From: Nymphaea colorata
Taxonomy: Eukaryota > Streptophyta > Magnoliopsida > Nymphaeales > Nymphaeaceae
DNA: 64,000 bases
NCBI RefSeq assembly: GCF_008831285.2
Contig: NC_045138.2
Span: forward strand, 18,139,934-18,203,933
Reading direction: 5' to 3'
A program made the translations under genes and the position numbers. The notes under the pieces were generated by a model that was not told the DNA's origin, did no database searches, and saw nothing but the letters and a program-made list of their open reading frames with translations. Below, in pieces: positions 46,070 to 60,614 of this stretch. How positions within the stretch are numbered: position 1 is the stretch's first letter; each line of letters starts with the position of its first letter.

Positions 46070-46420
46070 CTCTAGCTCAAGATAGCTCAAGCACAATAAG
46101 AAGAAGGAAAGCCGACAGGTTAGAAGACATGATCATATTTTGAGCCTTGATATTCATAACGAGACAGAGGTGAGCCATTCTTCGAGAGCTTTATATAACT
46201 TACCTTTCTTCATTATTGGAAAATGCATGCGTCCAAAATTTTCATATTTGCCTAGACACTGACTGCCATATATAGGTTCAAAATATTTGAGTCCTTATAT
46301 TCAAATTTTCGTGTAATTATGGTGATGCTCGGACATACACTTCAGTATCTAATCTCACTTTTCTGCTGTAGTAATTGAATTACCTTAAGTCCATATATGG
46401 ATTAATTGAGCGACTTAAGT
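46070..46420 (-). repeat. Segment shared (inverted) with 63700-64000
   Basis: GAAGACATGATCATATTTTGAG, GAGAGCTTTATATAACTTACC and GGACATACACTTCAGTATCT are found reverse-complemented at the right edge of the window. Confidence 0.85.
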
Positions 46421-46439
46421 AAAGTATTTTCTTAAGCTC

Positions 46440-47456
46440 TTATTAAAATTACTTTTATTTGACTTAGGTTGTCCAACTTCCATGCATAAATCGTGCTGGG
46501 ATTCGCAAGTCTAATTGCATGAATGACTTCAATGTCAAACAATGTAAAATCTGGTATGACATAGGAGTATTAATTACGTCTACCCTCATATGCTACAACT
46601 GTGTCTGTGTTTGGTGTAGTGATGACATACTGGCAAAAATCGAGAACCACATTTGCCAGTATCTTGAACAACTATGGTATACTCCTTAGGACAGTTAAAA
46701 AAGGTAAAATTAAAAGACAATTTATGAATATTTTCATTTAGAAATGAAATCTTATTGTAAATTGGAATTCAAAAGCTAAGATTAAAGCATAATTTATAAA
46801 GTTTTTCATTTAGGAGAAAAATCTTATAAGAAATTAGAAAATGTAAGATTAAAAAATAATTTATCAATCTTTTCTTTCAAGAAAGAAATTTTATTAACAA
46901 ATAACATTCAACAATATGGTGATACCTATATAAAGTGCAAAATCCACCCGAAGCAACACCACTATTCCTAGAGATGATAGAGAACCTCAAGCTTCTGTGG
47001 CCACACCACCCAACACACACAACTTTCATCATATTGTGCCCTCCAAAGAGCAACTCGTCTCAAAACAAAAGATGCTGGTTTAAAGAATGAGTGATTGCCA
47101 TTCTCCGACCTCTACTGCCCAAACAGAGAATGGAAAGCTAATGCGTTCCACTTATTGAACAAGGTATTCATGAACGGTCTATGACCCCTAGATGCCAAAG
47201 GCGTCCATGGGGTGATCTTGTAGTTCCTACGAGGTGGAGATGATGAGGTCGGTCCATAGATTTTCCTTCCTTTTGCCTCATTTTGCTCAAAGGGTTGAAG
47301 GGAAATAGGGTATCAAGCTGTTCTCAGGGGCCAACTTGATCCTCTTCCCCAGTCGACCCATATATCCACTCCATCCTCCTTGTGTGTACCACTATAATTT
47401 CCTTTTAGGTTTCTTGCATGAATTTCTCACTTTTTATGTCAGCTTTGACTTCTAGT

Positions 47457-47542
<86 letters not shown>

Positions 47543-48112
47543 CTACGGTGGTTTCCTCCCAGATCTGATGTAATCTTTTGACCATGCAAGTAAAATTGTA
47601 AGGCACTAGTAGGAGAACACCCACGAATGGGAGGATAAACGGTTCCAAGCGCAATCAGCTGAGGACACATTTCAATCTAGATACACTATTAGCAGCAGTG
47701 ATACATTTCTCCTCCTATATAACTCTGGATGTTCTCCTGCTAGTGCTTGTAATTTACTTGCATGCATGGCCAGAAGATTACATATTTCCGGCGTCGGACA
47801 TGGGAGAAACCATCAAAACCATTGAACATCATTCCTCACTGCTCTGATGAGAATGCATACGTGCACGTCTCTGCTTTCCTTAGGAGGGAGGAGAGAGAGG
47901 GATGTTGTGTCTGGGACCCAAGAAGCAAAGCCAAAGACAACAAAACAATAACATGTGTTGAGGGGCAATGTGGTGTAGGTTCGGATCGGGTATTTGGTTG
48001 AACCAATTTCAGTCGGGGCTGGGTTTGGTGAACCACTTTGGTGAATTGCGTGGTTGAGCAAAGGATTCCCTTCAACGACCTTGGAGGGATGGGGCAGATT
48101 GGATCACACATT
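46440..48112 (+). repeat. 1.6-kb direct duplication, copy 1
   Basis: Collinear with 57235-58925. Landmarks are TTGTCCAACTTCCATGCATAA, the ~70-bp repeats (46705-46925), LFG relic 5, GTTCCTACGAGGTGGAGA, a (TA)n tract (47459-47540), the collapsed beta element, and TCCCTTCAACGACCTTGGAG. Copy 1 stops where the PPR pseudogene starts. Confidence 0.88.
46953..47004 (+). pseudogene. LFG exon-1 relic 5
   Basis: CAACACCACTATTCCTAGAG and AGAACCTCAAGCTTCTGTGG align with LFG exon 1; homology ends at GGCCAC. Confidence 0.68.
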
Positions 48113-49306
48113 ATTTCTCATGATTTCAAACCATCGACGGCCCTCCTCCACCTTGCCTGCATGGCTGCAAGCAACCAAAACCCCAACGAACGTGATCCCA
48201 TTGGGCCTAACCATTTTCTCCCTTTGCATCTCCTCAAAGAGGGAGAGAGCCGACTCGGCATGGCCATGAAATGTCAACCCCACAATTATTGAGTTCCAGG
48301 AAGAAACATCTCTTTCATGCATCTGGTTAAACACCCTCAGCGAATCAACTATGCTACCGCATTTTGCATACATGTCTATGAGTGCGTTTCCCAGAACGAC
48401 GCGCAATTCATTGACTGCATCACCTTGTTCCAAAACAGTGTGAATCCTCTTACCAATGTCTAAGGCCCCGACATCAGCGCAAGCCGAAAGTAGACTCAAC
48501 ATGGTAACCTCATCAGGCCTCTCACCCGCCTACTGCATCTCCTCGAACAACTCCATTGCTCGGCTCTGATCCCCACAAAGCACATATCCAGAAATCATTG
48601 CGTTCTCTGAGGGATCTCATTGAACAGTCGACGAGCCGACTCCATATCGCCGCATTTTGTGTATGCGGTGACCATGACATTCCATGAAATCAGGCATTCT
48701 ATCAAACAAGTCGCGTGCATCCTCGATCTTACCCTTCCTCGCGTACCCAACTGTGAGAGCAGACCAAGCAACAACATCTCTTTGAGCCATTTCATCAAAC
48801 AATTGGCGGGCAACTTCCAAGCTGCCGCTACCTGCATTCAAGTGGATGAGAGAGTTCCTTACAAACACATCCGATTGAAGCCCCAGATTTAGAACACAAC
48901 AGTCCACTGGTTTCCGACAGAAATAGATCCTAACTTCGAGCATGCCTTCAGAAGAAAAAGGGAACGTGAAGCTATCTGGTTTCACGTGAGATTTCTCCAT
49001 CTGGGAGTACAGAAAAATGGCGTCAATGGGCACCGAACTTTGAGAGAAACCTCTGATCATGGTGCTCCAGATGAAAACCTCCGGTGTCAGGACATGGCCG
49101 AAGATATTCCGAGCGTAATGCATGTTGCCAGGGATGGTGATGGCACAGGCAAACACAAGCTCTCGCAGCGCAGATGCATCGCTGTTGAAGCCATGGACAA
49201 CCATGTGAGCATGAATTTGCTTGAGAGTGCGGAGGGTGGTGATCTTCTTCCAGATAGAGCTAATGGCCCGCTTGGTTGCGGGGTTTGCCTTCGATTTCCT
49301 AGATGA
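48104..49306 (-). pseudogene. Organellar PLS-class PPR protein, truncated and broken
   Basis: The minus strand encodes pentatricopeptide repeats of the PLS type. The start is near TLKQIHAHMVVHGF (about 49240). It continues through VFIWSTMIRGFSQ, RNSLIH, ARQLFDEMAQRDVVAWSALT, SWNVMVTAYTKCGDMESARR, GNALIDMYAKCGS and NGITFVGVLVACSHAGKVEEG. Such proteins bind RNA in mitochondria or chloroplasts for editing or processing. Breaks: no ATG for the upstream frame (TGA before it), shifted frame around 48900-48950, frameshift near 48695, frameshift near 48610, and a TAG at 48530-48532. The C-terminal E/DYW part is missing: homology ends after FEIMRNN exactly where the 46.4-48.1 kb repeat begins. The gene is intronless, as usual for the family. 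Confidence 0.88.
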
Positions 49307-49319
49307 TCATAACTCAATC

Positions 49320-50300
49320 CCCTCCCCTGCGATGGCGGAGAGATTTTTGGCGGAGGCGGAACTAATCCGCAGTAAATGAAAAAAACTGTAAAATTAAAAT
49401 AAACATTATGTTAAAGGCAAGTCAAATAGCTACAATTATGAGCAGTAATTTAAAATTGGTCTCAAAAAGTACATCGGTTTGATCAAAGTTACGACTGGCC
49501 ACACAAAAACAGATCAAATAAATGTAGTTCATACTTGTCCAATTTTCTATGTCCATGTTATGGATAACATGCATCTTTTAACAAATTCTATCATTAGCTA
49601 AATCATCACAATTCAAGCTGCTGATTTGTCTCAATTATTTCCCCTCTTTAACAAATACCTTCTATCAGTGCATGTAAAAAAAACATCACAATAACCATAG
49701 CATTACAACTATAGGCTTTTGGCATGTCTCAGCAAATAGCTTTTATTAATGGATCCTATCCTAAATAACTTCTAGCAAAATATGTAGAACATAATCTTGT
49801 ATTGCTAAACATGTTTTAACAAAAAGTGCATTAATATGTTCAATATCTTGAAGAACTTGGAAAGAAAATCATGAAGATTTTCTATGTTTTGCAAGTCTCT
49901 CTGAAAGAGCACTTCCTTTGACAAACTAAAATCAAGGTTGAACAAACTAAAATCAGGACACACCAATTGAAGTAGCACAGACTTGACACAAGAAGTTTTA
50001 ATTGTCACAAAAAACGGCGTTATATTAAAAAAAACGCGTATTTAACGTCAAAAAAGTTCCAGACCAAAAAAACGGCAAAAAGACACGTTTTTTTGAAAAA
50101 AACGGCAAAATTTAAAAAACGCATATAAAACGCGCATAAAACGATTTTTTGCATTTTCTTTTAACGTGCGAGTGCAAAATGGCATAGCTTGTAATATTTT
50201 TTAAGACGTTGGTTTTTTTTAAACTTGTTTGACCTTTTAGTGGCAAAAAAGTATTTTAACAATTAACATAAGAAAAGAGGGCTTAGGGTTAACTTGAAAT
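49320..50300. other. Intergenic DNA and left flank of a hAT relic
   Basis: 49933-50003 repeats 13012-13085. From about 50010 to 50160 many AAAAAACGGC/AAAACGC motifs cluster, as in the subterminal regions of hAT transposons. The hAT left end may lie near 50005, but no terminal inverted repeat was proven. Confidence 0.45.
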
Positions 50301-50699
50301 CGAAAACTTGTTGCGAGACAGAGAGGCGTAACAGGGCAGGGCAGAGTCTTCTTCTTCGAGTGAGGTGAGAACTTCTTCTTTCGTCCGTTCCTCGACCTCA
50401 CCTCTCAATCGGCTGAAGAGGAGGGCATTCGAGATTCGGCTGGTTTCGTCTGATCGTCTTCTTCTCGTTTTCATCCGGCTAAAGAGGAGGGCATTCGAGA
50501 TTCAACTTCCTTCGTCTCCAATCTCCATCTCTTTTTCATTGGAGCGGTGAAAGGTTCTCTTTAGTCTTTCCAAGTTTCCATTTCGTTTTTTTACAACGTA
50601 TAGACTATAGTATACATGTGCTGTTCGATTTTTCTTTTTTCTTGTTGTCGTATGCATCAATGATTCAATGCATGTCTTCGTCTCCATCTCGTCTTCTTT

Positions 50700-52700
50700 T
50701 GTTTCTAAAACTTGTTAGATGAAGCGTTCTTCACTGTCTGTTAATTTGTTGAATGGTTTAGGTGGTGGTGATAAATTTTATATTTTAATCATGCCTAAAG
50801 GCAAGGACATATTCTGGCGACATGCACAATTAAAAGAAGATGGAAAATTGGCTTGCAATTTTTGTGGAGAAGAATATACAAGAGGAATCACTCGGTTTAA
50901 GTATCATTTAGCTGGTCTTTCATGTCATGATGTTGCTATATGTCATCAAGTGTCAGACAATGTCAAACAAATGGCACTAAAAGCTTTTGAAGGTATGAAC
51001 GAGAAGCCTACAAAAAAGGGAAAAATGTCAAGCTACCGAATAAGTTCAAGTGCAAGTGGACCACATTTAGGTTCTTCCGGTTCAACTTCAAACTCATTGA
51101 CTAAAGAAGGAGGACAACTTCAGACAATTTCAAACATATTCAGGAAACAAGAAAAGGATAATATTGATAGGCTCCTCTTTAAAGCTATGGCTATGAACAA
51201 TTTGCCGTTCAACTTACTTCGATCGAATGATTTCAAGAATTTTGTCAGCATGGCCCAGGATACTTTCCACCAAGTAGTGAAACAACGAGAAAAAAGCTAC
51301 TAGATGATGCAAGGAAAGAGGTTGATGCATATATTGAAGAAATGAAATCTACATGGGCACATTATGGGTGTACTATCATGTCAGATATTTGGAAGGATAC
51401 AATTAGAAGCAGATCATACATAAATTTGTTGGTAAGTTGTCCAACATGTACAATATTTTGGAAAGCAAAACATATAGAAAAGGTTCCTAAGAATGCAGAA
51501 CTTATAACTGAATTTTTATCTTCAGCTATTGAAGAAATAGGGCCAAAAAATGTTATACAGATTGTGACAGACAATGGAAGCAATTACAGAAAGGCAAAAC
51601 TTATCCTTGAAGAAAGGTATTCAAATATTTTTACTACATCATGTGCTGCTCATTGCATTGATTTAATGCTTGAAGATATTGATACTTTGGAAAATGTAGC
51701 ATCTATCATGACAAAAGCTAGACAAATTGTTAAATTCATATACAATAAGCAGCAAGCTCTAGATGTAATGAGAACTTACACAAAGGGAGCTGAGTTGAAA
51801 AGGCCGGGTGCAACAAGGTTTGCTTCTCATTTCATTTGTTTACATTCTATTTTAAAACAAGAAGAAAATTTGAGGTTCATGGTTGCCTCAAATGATTGGA
51901 GACTTGTCGAAGAAGTGGAAAAAGATCATGCAAGAGATATTACACATCTTATTCAAAATGAAGATTTTTGGAATATGGGAAAAGAAATAATCATGTTTGT
52001 GGAACCATTAGTGAAAGTATTGAAAATGGTAGATGGAGAAGGATCCACTATGGGATATTTATATGAGACACTTGACAGAGCTAAAGAAGCTATAAAGGCT
52101 GCAAGTAAGGACAATAAGGAAAAATATATGTCATATTGGAAAATCATTGATAGGAGATGGGCTCGTAACTTGCACAATCCAGTACATGCTGCAGCTGCTT
52201 TTTTAAATCCTCTTTTATTTTAGAAAAAAATGGTCACAATGGATGAAGAAGTTCGTGAGGGTTTGGATATAGTGACAAAAAAGCTTGTTCCTCTTGAAAA
52301 CTTTTCTGAAATAGCTAATGAGTTGGTCACATACCATAACAAGGATCCTACATTGTTTCACAAGGGATTAGCCATGACAATTATTCATACTGCACATCCA
52401 CGTAAGTGTCTCATTTTATTAGTTTTTCTATTATGCAATCAACATTCATTATTGGTTGTGCCCTTTTTTTTTTAATTTTGTTTTGTTTTCTAATTATAAT
52501 AGGGGTTTGGTGGGAGATGTTCGGTTCTTTTGTTCCTGTGCTTCAAAGTGTAGCAATCAAAATTTTAAGTCAACCATGCAGCGCATCAGCCTGTGAAAGA
52601 AATTGGAGTGGATTTTGGGGCTCCGTGTCTTCTCCATTCCTTAAAATCCATCAATCTTAGGTGGAACGAGGGTTGCTAAATGAGAAAATGAGAAATAGAA
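50700..52700 (+). pseudogene. hAT-family transposase (BED finger, DUF659, C-terminal dimerisation), broken
   Basis: MPKGKDIFWRHA from 50791 begins a BED finger: CNFC at 50854-50865, then FKYHLAGLSCHD. After a low-complexity linker the DUF659/catalytic core has GPGYFPPSSE (about 51255), MSDIWKD (first Asp, about 51380) and VTDNGSNYRKA (second Asp, about 51567). The C-terminal dimerisation part has WWEMFGSFVP and SASACERNWS (about 52505-52610). A probable intron with GTAAGT...ATAG lies at about 52399-52502. Breaks: a frame change near 51250 where a few codons are missing, an in-frame TAG at 52221-52223, and a frame change after the ERNWS motif with loss of the final helix. The frame is otherwise well kept, so inactivation is fairly recent. 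Related to the plant hAT proteins with BED and dimerisation domains. Confidence 0.9.
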
Positions 52701-54897
<2,197 letters not shown>

Positions 54898-55045
54898 TTT
54901 ACTGGAGCAACTGTCAAGCTGGTCCGCAACAACTCGAGGGGTGCCGATGGTGGTGGAAGGGATGACAGACAAGAACGGCTACTTCTACATCGAGTCCTTC
55001 AAGGTGAAAGTCACCAGCTACGGCGTCCACAAGTGCAAAGCAGAG
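54898..55045 (+). pseudogene. Ole e 1-like (pollen allergen/extensin) domain exon fragment
   Basis: GATVKLVRNN in one frame is followed, after a single-base frame change around 54935-54945, by VEGMTDKNGYFYI and KVTSYGVHKCK. That order (strand with RN, then G-T-D-NGYFYI, then YG-HKC) is typical of the Pollen Ole e 1 domain of secreted cell-wall proteins. Upstream signal peptide and first half, and downstream Cys, are missing; purine-rich sequence follows. A captured or left-over exon, non-functional. Confidence 0.65.
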
Positions 55046-55470
55046 ACAAATAGAGGGAGGAAGCGAGAGAGAAAACAAGAGAAAGAGAAAAAATGAGAAG
55101 TGTACTTCACCTGGAAAAAGTTACTCATGGCAATGGAGCTCCTTGTAGTAATGAAATGGGCGTAGAGAGCAGCAGAGAGAGCGGGAAGAAAGGGGTAGAG
55201 CAGTTGGCCAAGAGGAGACTCAGAAGAGACATTGAGGAGAAGGGAAGCAAGAGAGGGCGAGAAAAAGAAAGGGCGATGGCAGCTCAGGGGCGGAGACAGA
55301 GGAAAAGGAGAGAAAGAAAAAAGACTTGGGCAGCTGGAGGGCTAAGGCGGAGGAGAAGGGGCAGCTCGGGGGCGGAGAGGGAGACAAGAGGAGAGAAAGA
55401 GAAAAGGGGGTTGGGGGCAAGGGCAGGCCGAGGGCAGGAGGGAGGCGTGTTTTGTTCCGCTCGAGCCCAT
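55046..55470. repeat. Purine-rich low-complexity tract
   Basis: About 400 bp with strong G+A bias on the plus strand. The Arg/Glu/Lys/Gly-rich frames here (55093-55503 and its antisense) reflect composition, not a gene. Confidence 0.7.
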
Positions 55471-56439
55471 ATGGAACAGAGCATAATTTATACTCCTCTC
55501 TAATCGTCTACCAAGTTTATCTTGTAGTGCAGACAGTGTTTGATAAAAAAAACTTGACTAAAAAAGACGTGTTTTGTTCTAAAAATATTAATATATATGT
55601 ACTCACATTGCCATATGTATACAATGACAGTCTCAAAACGTTGCTTGTTTTCAGTTATTGTGTTTGTTAAAGTCTTGTAAAGTGTGCATTGTGCTCTTAT
55701 AAGCTCGTCTTATGATGCCCTCTTATTTTTTCCTCTTTTTTACCAAAAGAGCCTGGCGGGCGAACCCAAATCAAATTATTCGAAGAAACGTAACTCTGGT
55801 TGCCTTAATTTTACCTTTGAACATGTGGACGTTTTTGTTGCTATTTCTGTGGTTGCATATAGAGCAGCCCAAACATGCATCATATTAATTGATGCTCCAG
55901 CCTCAGTCTCTCAGTCTGTAGAGATTGCAACCTCGATGGGGCAACCTTCTAAAAACCATTGTTATGCACCCTATTGTTATACACAACCAGGGGGCGAAGT
56001 TAGAAATTTTTTATTAAAAAGAATTAGTAATAAATTTAAAATTTAAAATGTCAATATAAAAACAAGTATTTTATGTAGGTCATTCGCAGCTACATATTTA
56101 TCCAGCTCGACAATTTCTGTCAATGTAGTCCTAATATACATGGTGACGTCTTTCCTTTTCCTTTCTTTTTGGCAAAAGGCTTTAAGCCATCAGCTAACTT
56201 GGTCAGGTGCATGAAACTCGCCTAGGCAAGATCCCTTTTTTCCAATTGATTCTAAGTACTCTGCATACTCGCCTCGTATAAGCTACACCTGATATTGTCT
56301 GTTGTTGAAAACAAATCATAAATGCAATCAACAATCCAGGCTAGCTTCAGACTCAACTAAACTACAACACCGATAACTACATGAAAGAAACCAGACCCGA
56401 TTTAACTGGATGACCGCCTCACCATTGACGAGAGTACAA
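55471..56439. other. Intergenic DNA
   Basis: No gene recognised. The frame 55684-56046 lacks any known motif. Confidence 0.4.
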
Positions 56440-56759
56440 CTGTCAAACCCTTTTATGTTTTGCTAAAAGGTTATCTTAAATAAAAGATAAACATCCTAAT
56501 ATATTTATGAAAATTATTTTGATATAAAATGTGTTTTGAATCTAGTTGTCTTTATGAAAAATATCGATTTTTTATTACCAAAATTTGATGCTATGGGAGC
56601 TATTCATTTTTGCTTATTATAAAACACTATTAAAACAAAAAAAAATCAACCTACTATATATTGTGCATCAACCTATCTTTAAGATCATATTGGTAATTTT
56701 AAATTTCAAAAAAACACTTTAAGTTTAATATTTAAAGGGTTTATCCCTGACCTATTGGT

Positions 56760-56819
<60 letters not shown>

Positions 56820-57234
56820 TAAACAGGGACACAGAAGACATCTGTCCCATTGTTTTTAGTGGTTTTATTTTCTCCAGTTTACCTTATAAATTATTCAGAT
56901 CATTTACAGATGAAACTTATATATATGTAGCTTATTAGCAAACAAAATTATCAAGTCATTTGAAAGTGAAGAAGGGTGATTAAGGACATCATCGATCAAA
57001 GAATAATATTGCACAAAAAATTTGGGAGTAAATTATTTCAAATGACATTATCCAGCTGGACATGATTTCCAATAAAAAAAGAAGTTACGAGAAATTCATT
57101 TAGAATAAAATCACAAAATTTGCTTGAAATTACCTTGAGGCTGTCTCTCTCTCTTTTCTTACTATAAAATTTGGGAGGCTTACTCCGAGTCCGAGTTTTA
57201 CATCCTTATTCCTTGCGTGTGTGTAACTAAATTT
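56440..57234 (+). repeat. LFG-associated repeat module, copy D (alpha part)
   Basis: Collinear with 22390-23160, including the (TA)n tract at 56762-56816, CTCCAGTTTACCTTATAAAT and GGACATGATTTCCAATAAAA. Confidence 0.82.
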
Positions 57235-58925
57235 TAATGAAATTTACTTTTATTTGACCTAGGTTATCCAACTTCCATGCATAATTCGTGCTGTTATTCG
57301 TAAATCTAATTGCATGAATGAGTTTTATATGTCAAACAATGTAAAATCTGGTACGGCATAGGAGTATTAATTATGTACAACCCTCATATGAAAATCAAAT
57401 GCCATCCTTTCCCTAACCTATAAGGTCTAGAACACTGTCGGTGTTTGGTGTACTGACGGCATGCTGTCACTTAGGTATCAACCCACACCTCATACGCGAA
57501 AATGGAGAACCACATTTGCCAATATCTTGAACAGCTAGGGAATACTCCTTAGGACACTTTAAAATCTAAAAGATAATTTATGAATCTTTTCATTTAGGAA
57601 TGAAATCTTACTGTAAATTGGAATTCAAAAGCTAAGATTAAAGCATAATTTATGAAGTTTTTCATTTAAGAAAAAATCTTATAAGAAATTAGAAAATGTA
57701 AGATTAAAAAATAATTTATCAATCTTTTCTTTCAGGAAAGAAATCTTATTAACAATTAACATTCAACAATATATACCTACATAAAGTGCAAAATCCACCT
57801 GAGGCAACACCACTATTCCCAGGGATGATAGAGAAATCCAAGTTTCTGTGGGCACTCCCCCCGAACACACACAACTTTCATCATATTGTGCGCTCCAAAG
57901 AGCAACCCATCTCAAACCAAAAATAGAGAATGGACAACTAATGCATTCCACTTATTGAACAGGGTATATGGTCGGTCTCTGATCCCTGGATGCCGAAGGT
58001 GTCCATGGGGTGATCTCATAGTTCCTACGAGGTGGAGACGATGGGGTTGGTCCGTGGATTTTCCTTCCTTTTGCCGCATTTTGCTCAAAGGGCTGAAGGG
58101 ATATAGGGCATCAAAGCTGTTCGCAGGGGCCAACTTGATCCTATTCCGGATACATAGATCCACTCCATCCCCGTTGCACGTAGCACTATAATTTCAGTCT
58201 AGGTTTATTGCATGAATTTCTCACTTTTTATGTCAGCTTTGATCTTTGGTTAATAAAAGGGAGATTTGGTTAATAAAAGGGAGAGAATATATATATATAT
58301 ATAATGATGAAGGATGATGTTAAAATGGATGCGGTGGTTTATCCCACATCTGATGCAGGAAATATGTAAGCTTCTGACCATGCAAGTAAATTGTAAGCAC
58401 TAATAGGGGAACACCCACGAATGGGAGCAGAAAAGTTTCCAAGTGCAATCCGCTGAGGACACATTTCAGTCTAGAGCAGTGATACATTTCTCCTCCTAGG
58501 TGTTCTCCTGCTAGTGCTTGTAATTTACTTGCATGCATGGCCAGAAGATTACATATTTCCGGCGTCGGACTTGGGAGGAACCATCAAAACCATTGAACAG
58601 CACTCCTCACTGCTATGATTAGAATGCACACGTGCACGTCTCTGCTTTCCTTAGGAGGGAGGGAGGGAGAGGGATGTTGTGTCTGGGACCCAAGAAGCAA
58701 AGCGAAAGACAACAAGGCACTAACATTTATTGAGGGGTTTGGAGATAAATAAGGAGATAAAAGAAGTTGGCAATGTGGTGTAGGTTCGGATCGGGTATTT
58801 GGTTGAACCAATTTCAGTCGAGGCTGGGTTTGGTGAACCGCTTTGGTGAATTGCGTGGTGTGAGCAAGGGATTCCCTTCAACGACCTTGGAGGGATGGAG
58901 CAGATTGGATCACATATTATGTGTC
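57235..58925 (+). repeat. 1.6-kb direct duplication, copy 2
   Basis: Counterpart of 46440-48112, with ~70-bp repeats (57565-57775), LFG relic 6, the GTTCCTACGAGGTGGAGA block, short (TA)n (58287-58302) and collapsed beta element. It continues past the point where copy 1 is cut by the PPR pseudogene. Confidence 0.88.
57803..57856 (+). pseudogene. LFG exon-1 relic 6
   Basis: CAACACCACTATTCCCAGGG, ATGATAGAGAAATCCAAG and TTCTGTGGGCACT align with LFG exon 1; it is the partner of relic 5 within the direct duplication. Confidence 0.68.
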
Positions 58926-60355
58926 ATCCATTATCGATTTGGATCTACCGTAACACATTATCTATATATCTTCTTATCTTCCCTTTTAACGATTGGTGAA
59001 CATATTGGTGAAATACTTGACTCAATTTAACGATTTGGATCTGATATGGTTTGGGTCTGAACCCAAAAAAATTATATATTTCTGGAGTCAATTTAACGAT
59101 TTGGATCTGATATGGCTCGGGTCTGAACCCAAAAATTTTATATATTTCCTGTTTGGAGCTTGGAGAAAGTTGACGTTGTCAATGTGGATCATATGATTTA
59201 TTATATTGGAAGAAAGAAAAAGATAGAAACCAATAAGGAGGGAGTGGTCAAGCAAAGGAGAACTTGGCAACCCCTCGAGGCATAAATGAGGAGGTCCGGG
59301 TCCCATCTCAGGTACCGCCAAGGGCGACTCTTCTTCTCCAACCATATGGTGCCCACAATACCTGTGAAGCCTACCGCCTCCTTCCCCTCTCCCCTTTCAA
59401 TCGTGGGGCGGGGAGAACCTGACTCCGGCTGACTCCTCCCTCCCTCCTCTATATAAGCCACCCTCCCCCCACCCGTCTCATGTTTGAAAGGGGAGAGGGC
59501 TACATATAGGCTAGCGTGCTAACAACAAAATTTTTATTTATTTTTACATAGATTTTTTATGATTATTTACTTAGTTATATATGTTGTGCTCCTTGAAAAA
59601 TGAGAATTTCTATAAGGGTGCCCCACGCCACTGGGAGAGGGGAGTCAGCCGCAGTCAGGCTCTCTCCGTCCCACGATTGAAAGGGGGGACAGGAAGAAGG
59701 CAGACCGTATGGTTGGAGAAGAAGAGTCGCCATTGGCGGTACCTGAGATGGGACCCGGACCTCCTCATTTATGCCTCAAGGGGTTGCCAAGTTCTCCTTT
59801 GCTTGACCACTCGCTCCTTATTGGTTTCTATCTTTTTCTTTCTTTCTATATGACAAATCATATGACCCATATTGACAACGCAACTTTCTCAGAGCTCCAA
59901 ACAGGAAATATATAAAATCTTGGGGTTCAGACCCAAATCATATCAGATCCAAATCGTTAAATTGAGTCCAGTATTTCACCAATATGTTCAGCAATCGTTA
60001 AAAGGGTAGATAAGATGATATATAGACAATGTGTTAGGGTAGATCCAAATCGATAATGGATGACATATAATATGTGATCCAATCTGCTCCATCCCCCCAA
60101 GGTTACTTACAAACAGTTCGTTGAAGGGAATCCCACGCAAATTCATCAAAGCGTTCACTAAACCCAGTCCCGACTGAAATTGGTTCAACCAAATACCCGA
60201 TCCAAACCTACACCACATTTCCGACTCCTTTTAACTCCTTATTTATCTCCAAACCCCTCAATAAATGTTAGTGCCTTGTTGTCTTGGCTTTGCCAGACAC
60301 AACATCCCTCTCTTTCTCCTTCCCTCCTAAGGAAAGCAGAGACGTGCACGCGTGA
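58622..60355. repeat. Large inverted duplication, ~0.8-kb arms
   Basis: The left arm is about 58622-59465, the right arm about 59620-60355, and the spacer is centred near 59540. Matched landmarks: GCAGAGACGTGCACG, TTGGTTGAACCAATTTCAGT, GGAGCAGATTGGATCACATA, GGTTGCCAAGTTCTCCTTTG and GGTACCTGAGATGGGACCCG with their complements. The long frames on both strands here are mirror images, not genes. Confidence 0.9.
59022..59152. repeat. 66-bp tandem duplication in the left arm only
   Basis: TCAATTTAACGATTTGGATC at 59022 recurs at 59088. The right arm (about 59925-59965) has one unit, so it arose after the inverted duplication or was lost from the right arm. Confidence 0.9.
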
Positions 60356-60399
60356 CTGTTCAACCAAGACGGGTTTCTGATGCAATGCTGTTCAACCAT

Positions 60400-60614
60400 G
60401 AAGTGGACATGCTAACGATCAGATCGAAAGAGCTATATCCATTTAACTCGCACTTTATACTCCTTCAATTATATTAAATATCACACTCCTGTATAACCTT
60501 CAGCCCATACATGGACTAACTGACTGAAGTAAAGAAAGCATCTGCTTAAGCTCAGATTAAAATTACTTTTCAGCATCCTGAGATCTCTGCCCATTTTTTG
60601 TAGTTTCGAATTTA
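60400..60614. other. Short intergenic stretch
   Basis: No features seen. Confidence 0.4.

Noticed and set aside
48986-49306. 106-codon plus-strand frame
   Set aside because: It is antisense to the PPR repeats, whose motifs are unambiguous on the minus strand.
55093-55503. 136-codon Arg/Glu/Lys-rich open frame
   Set aside because: It arises from a purine-rich low-complexity tract that is open in several frames on both strands; no domain or splice support.
59088-59853. Pairs of 85-90 codon frames sharing protein sequence
   Set aside because: They are mirror images produced by the 58.6-60.4 kb inverted duplication, with no known domain.
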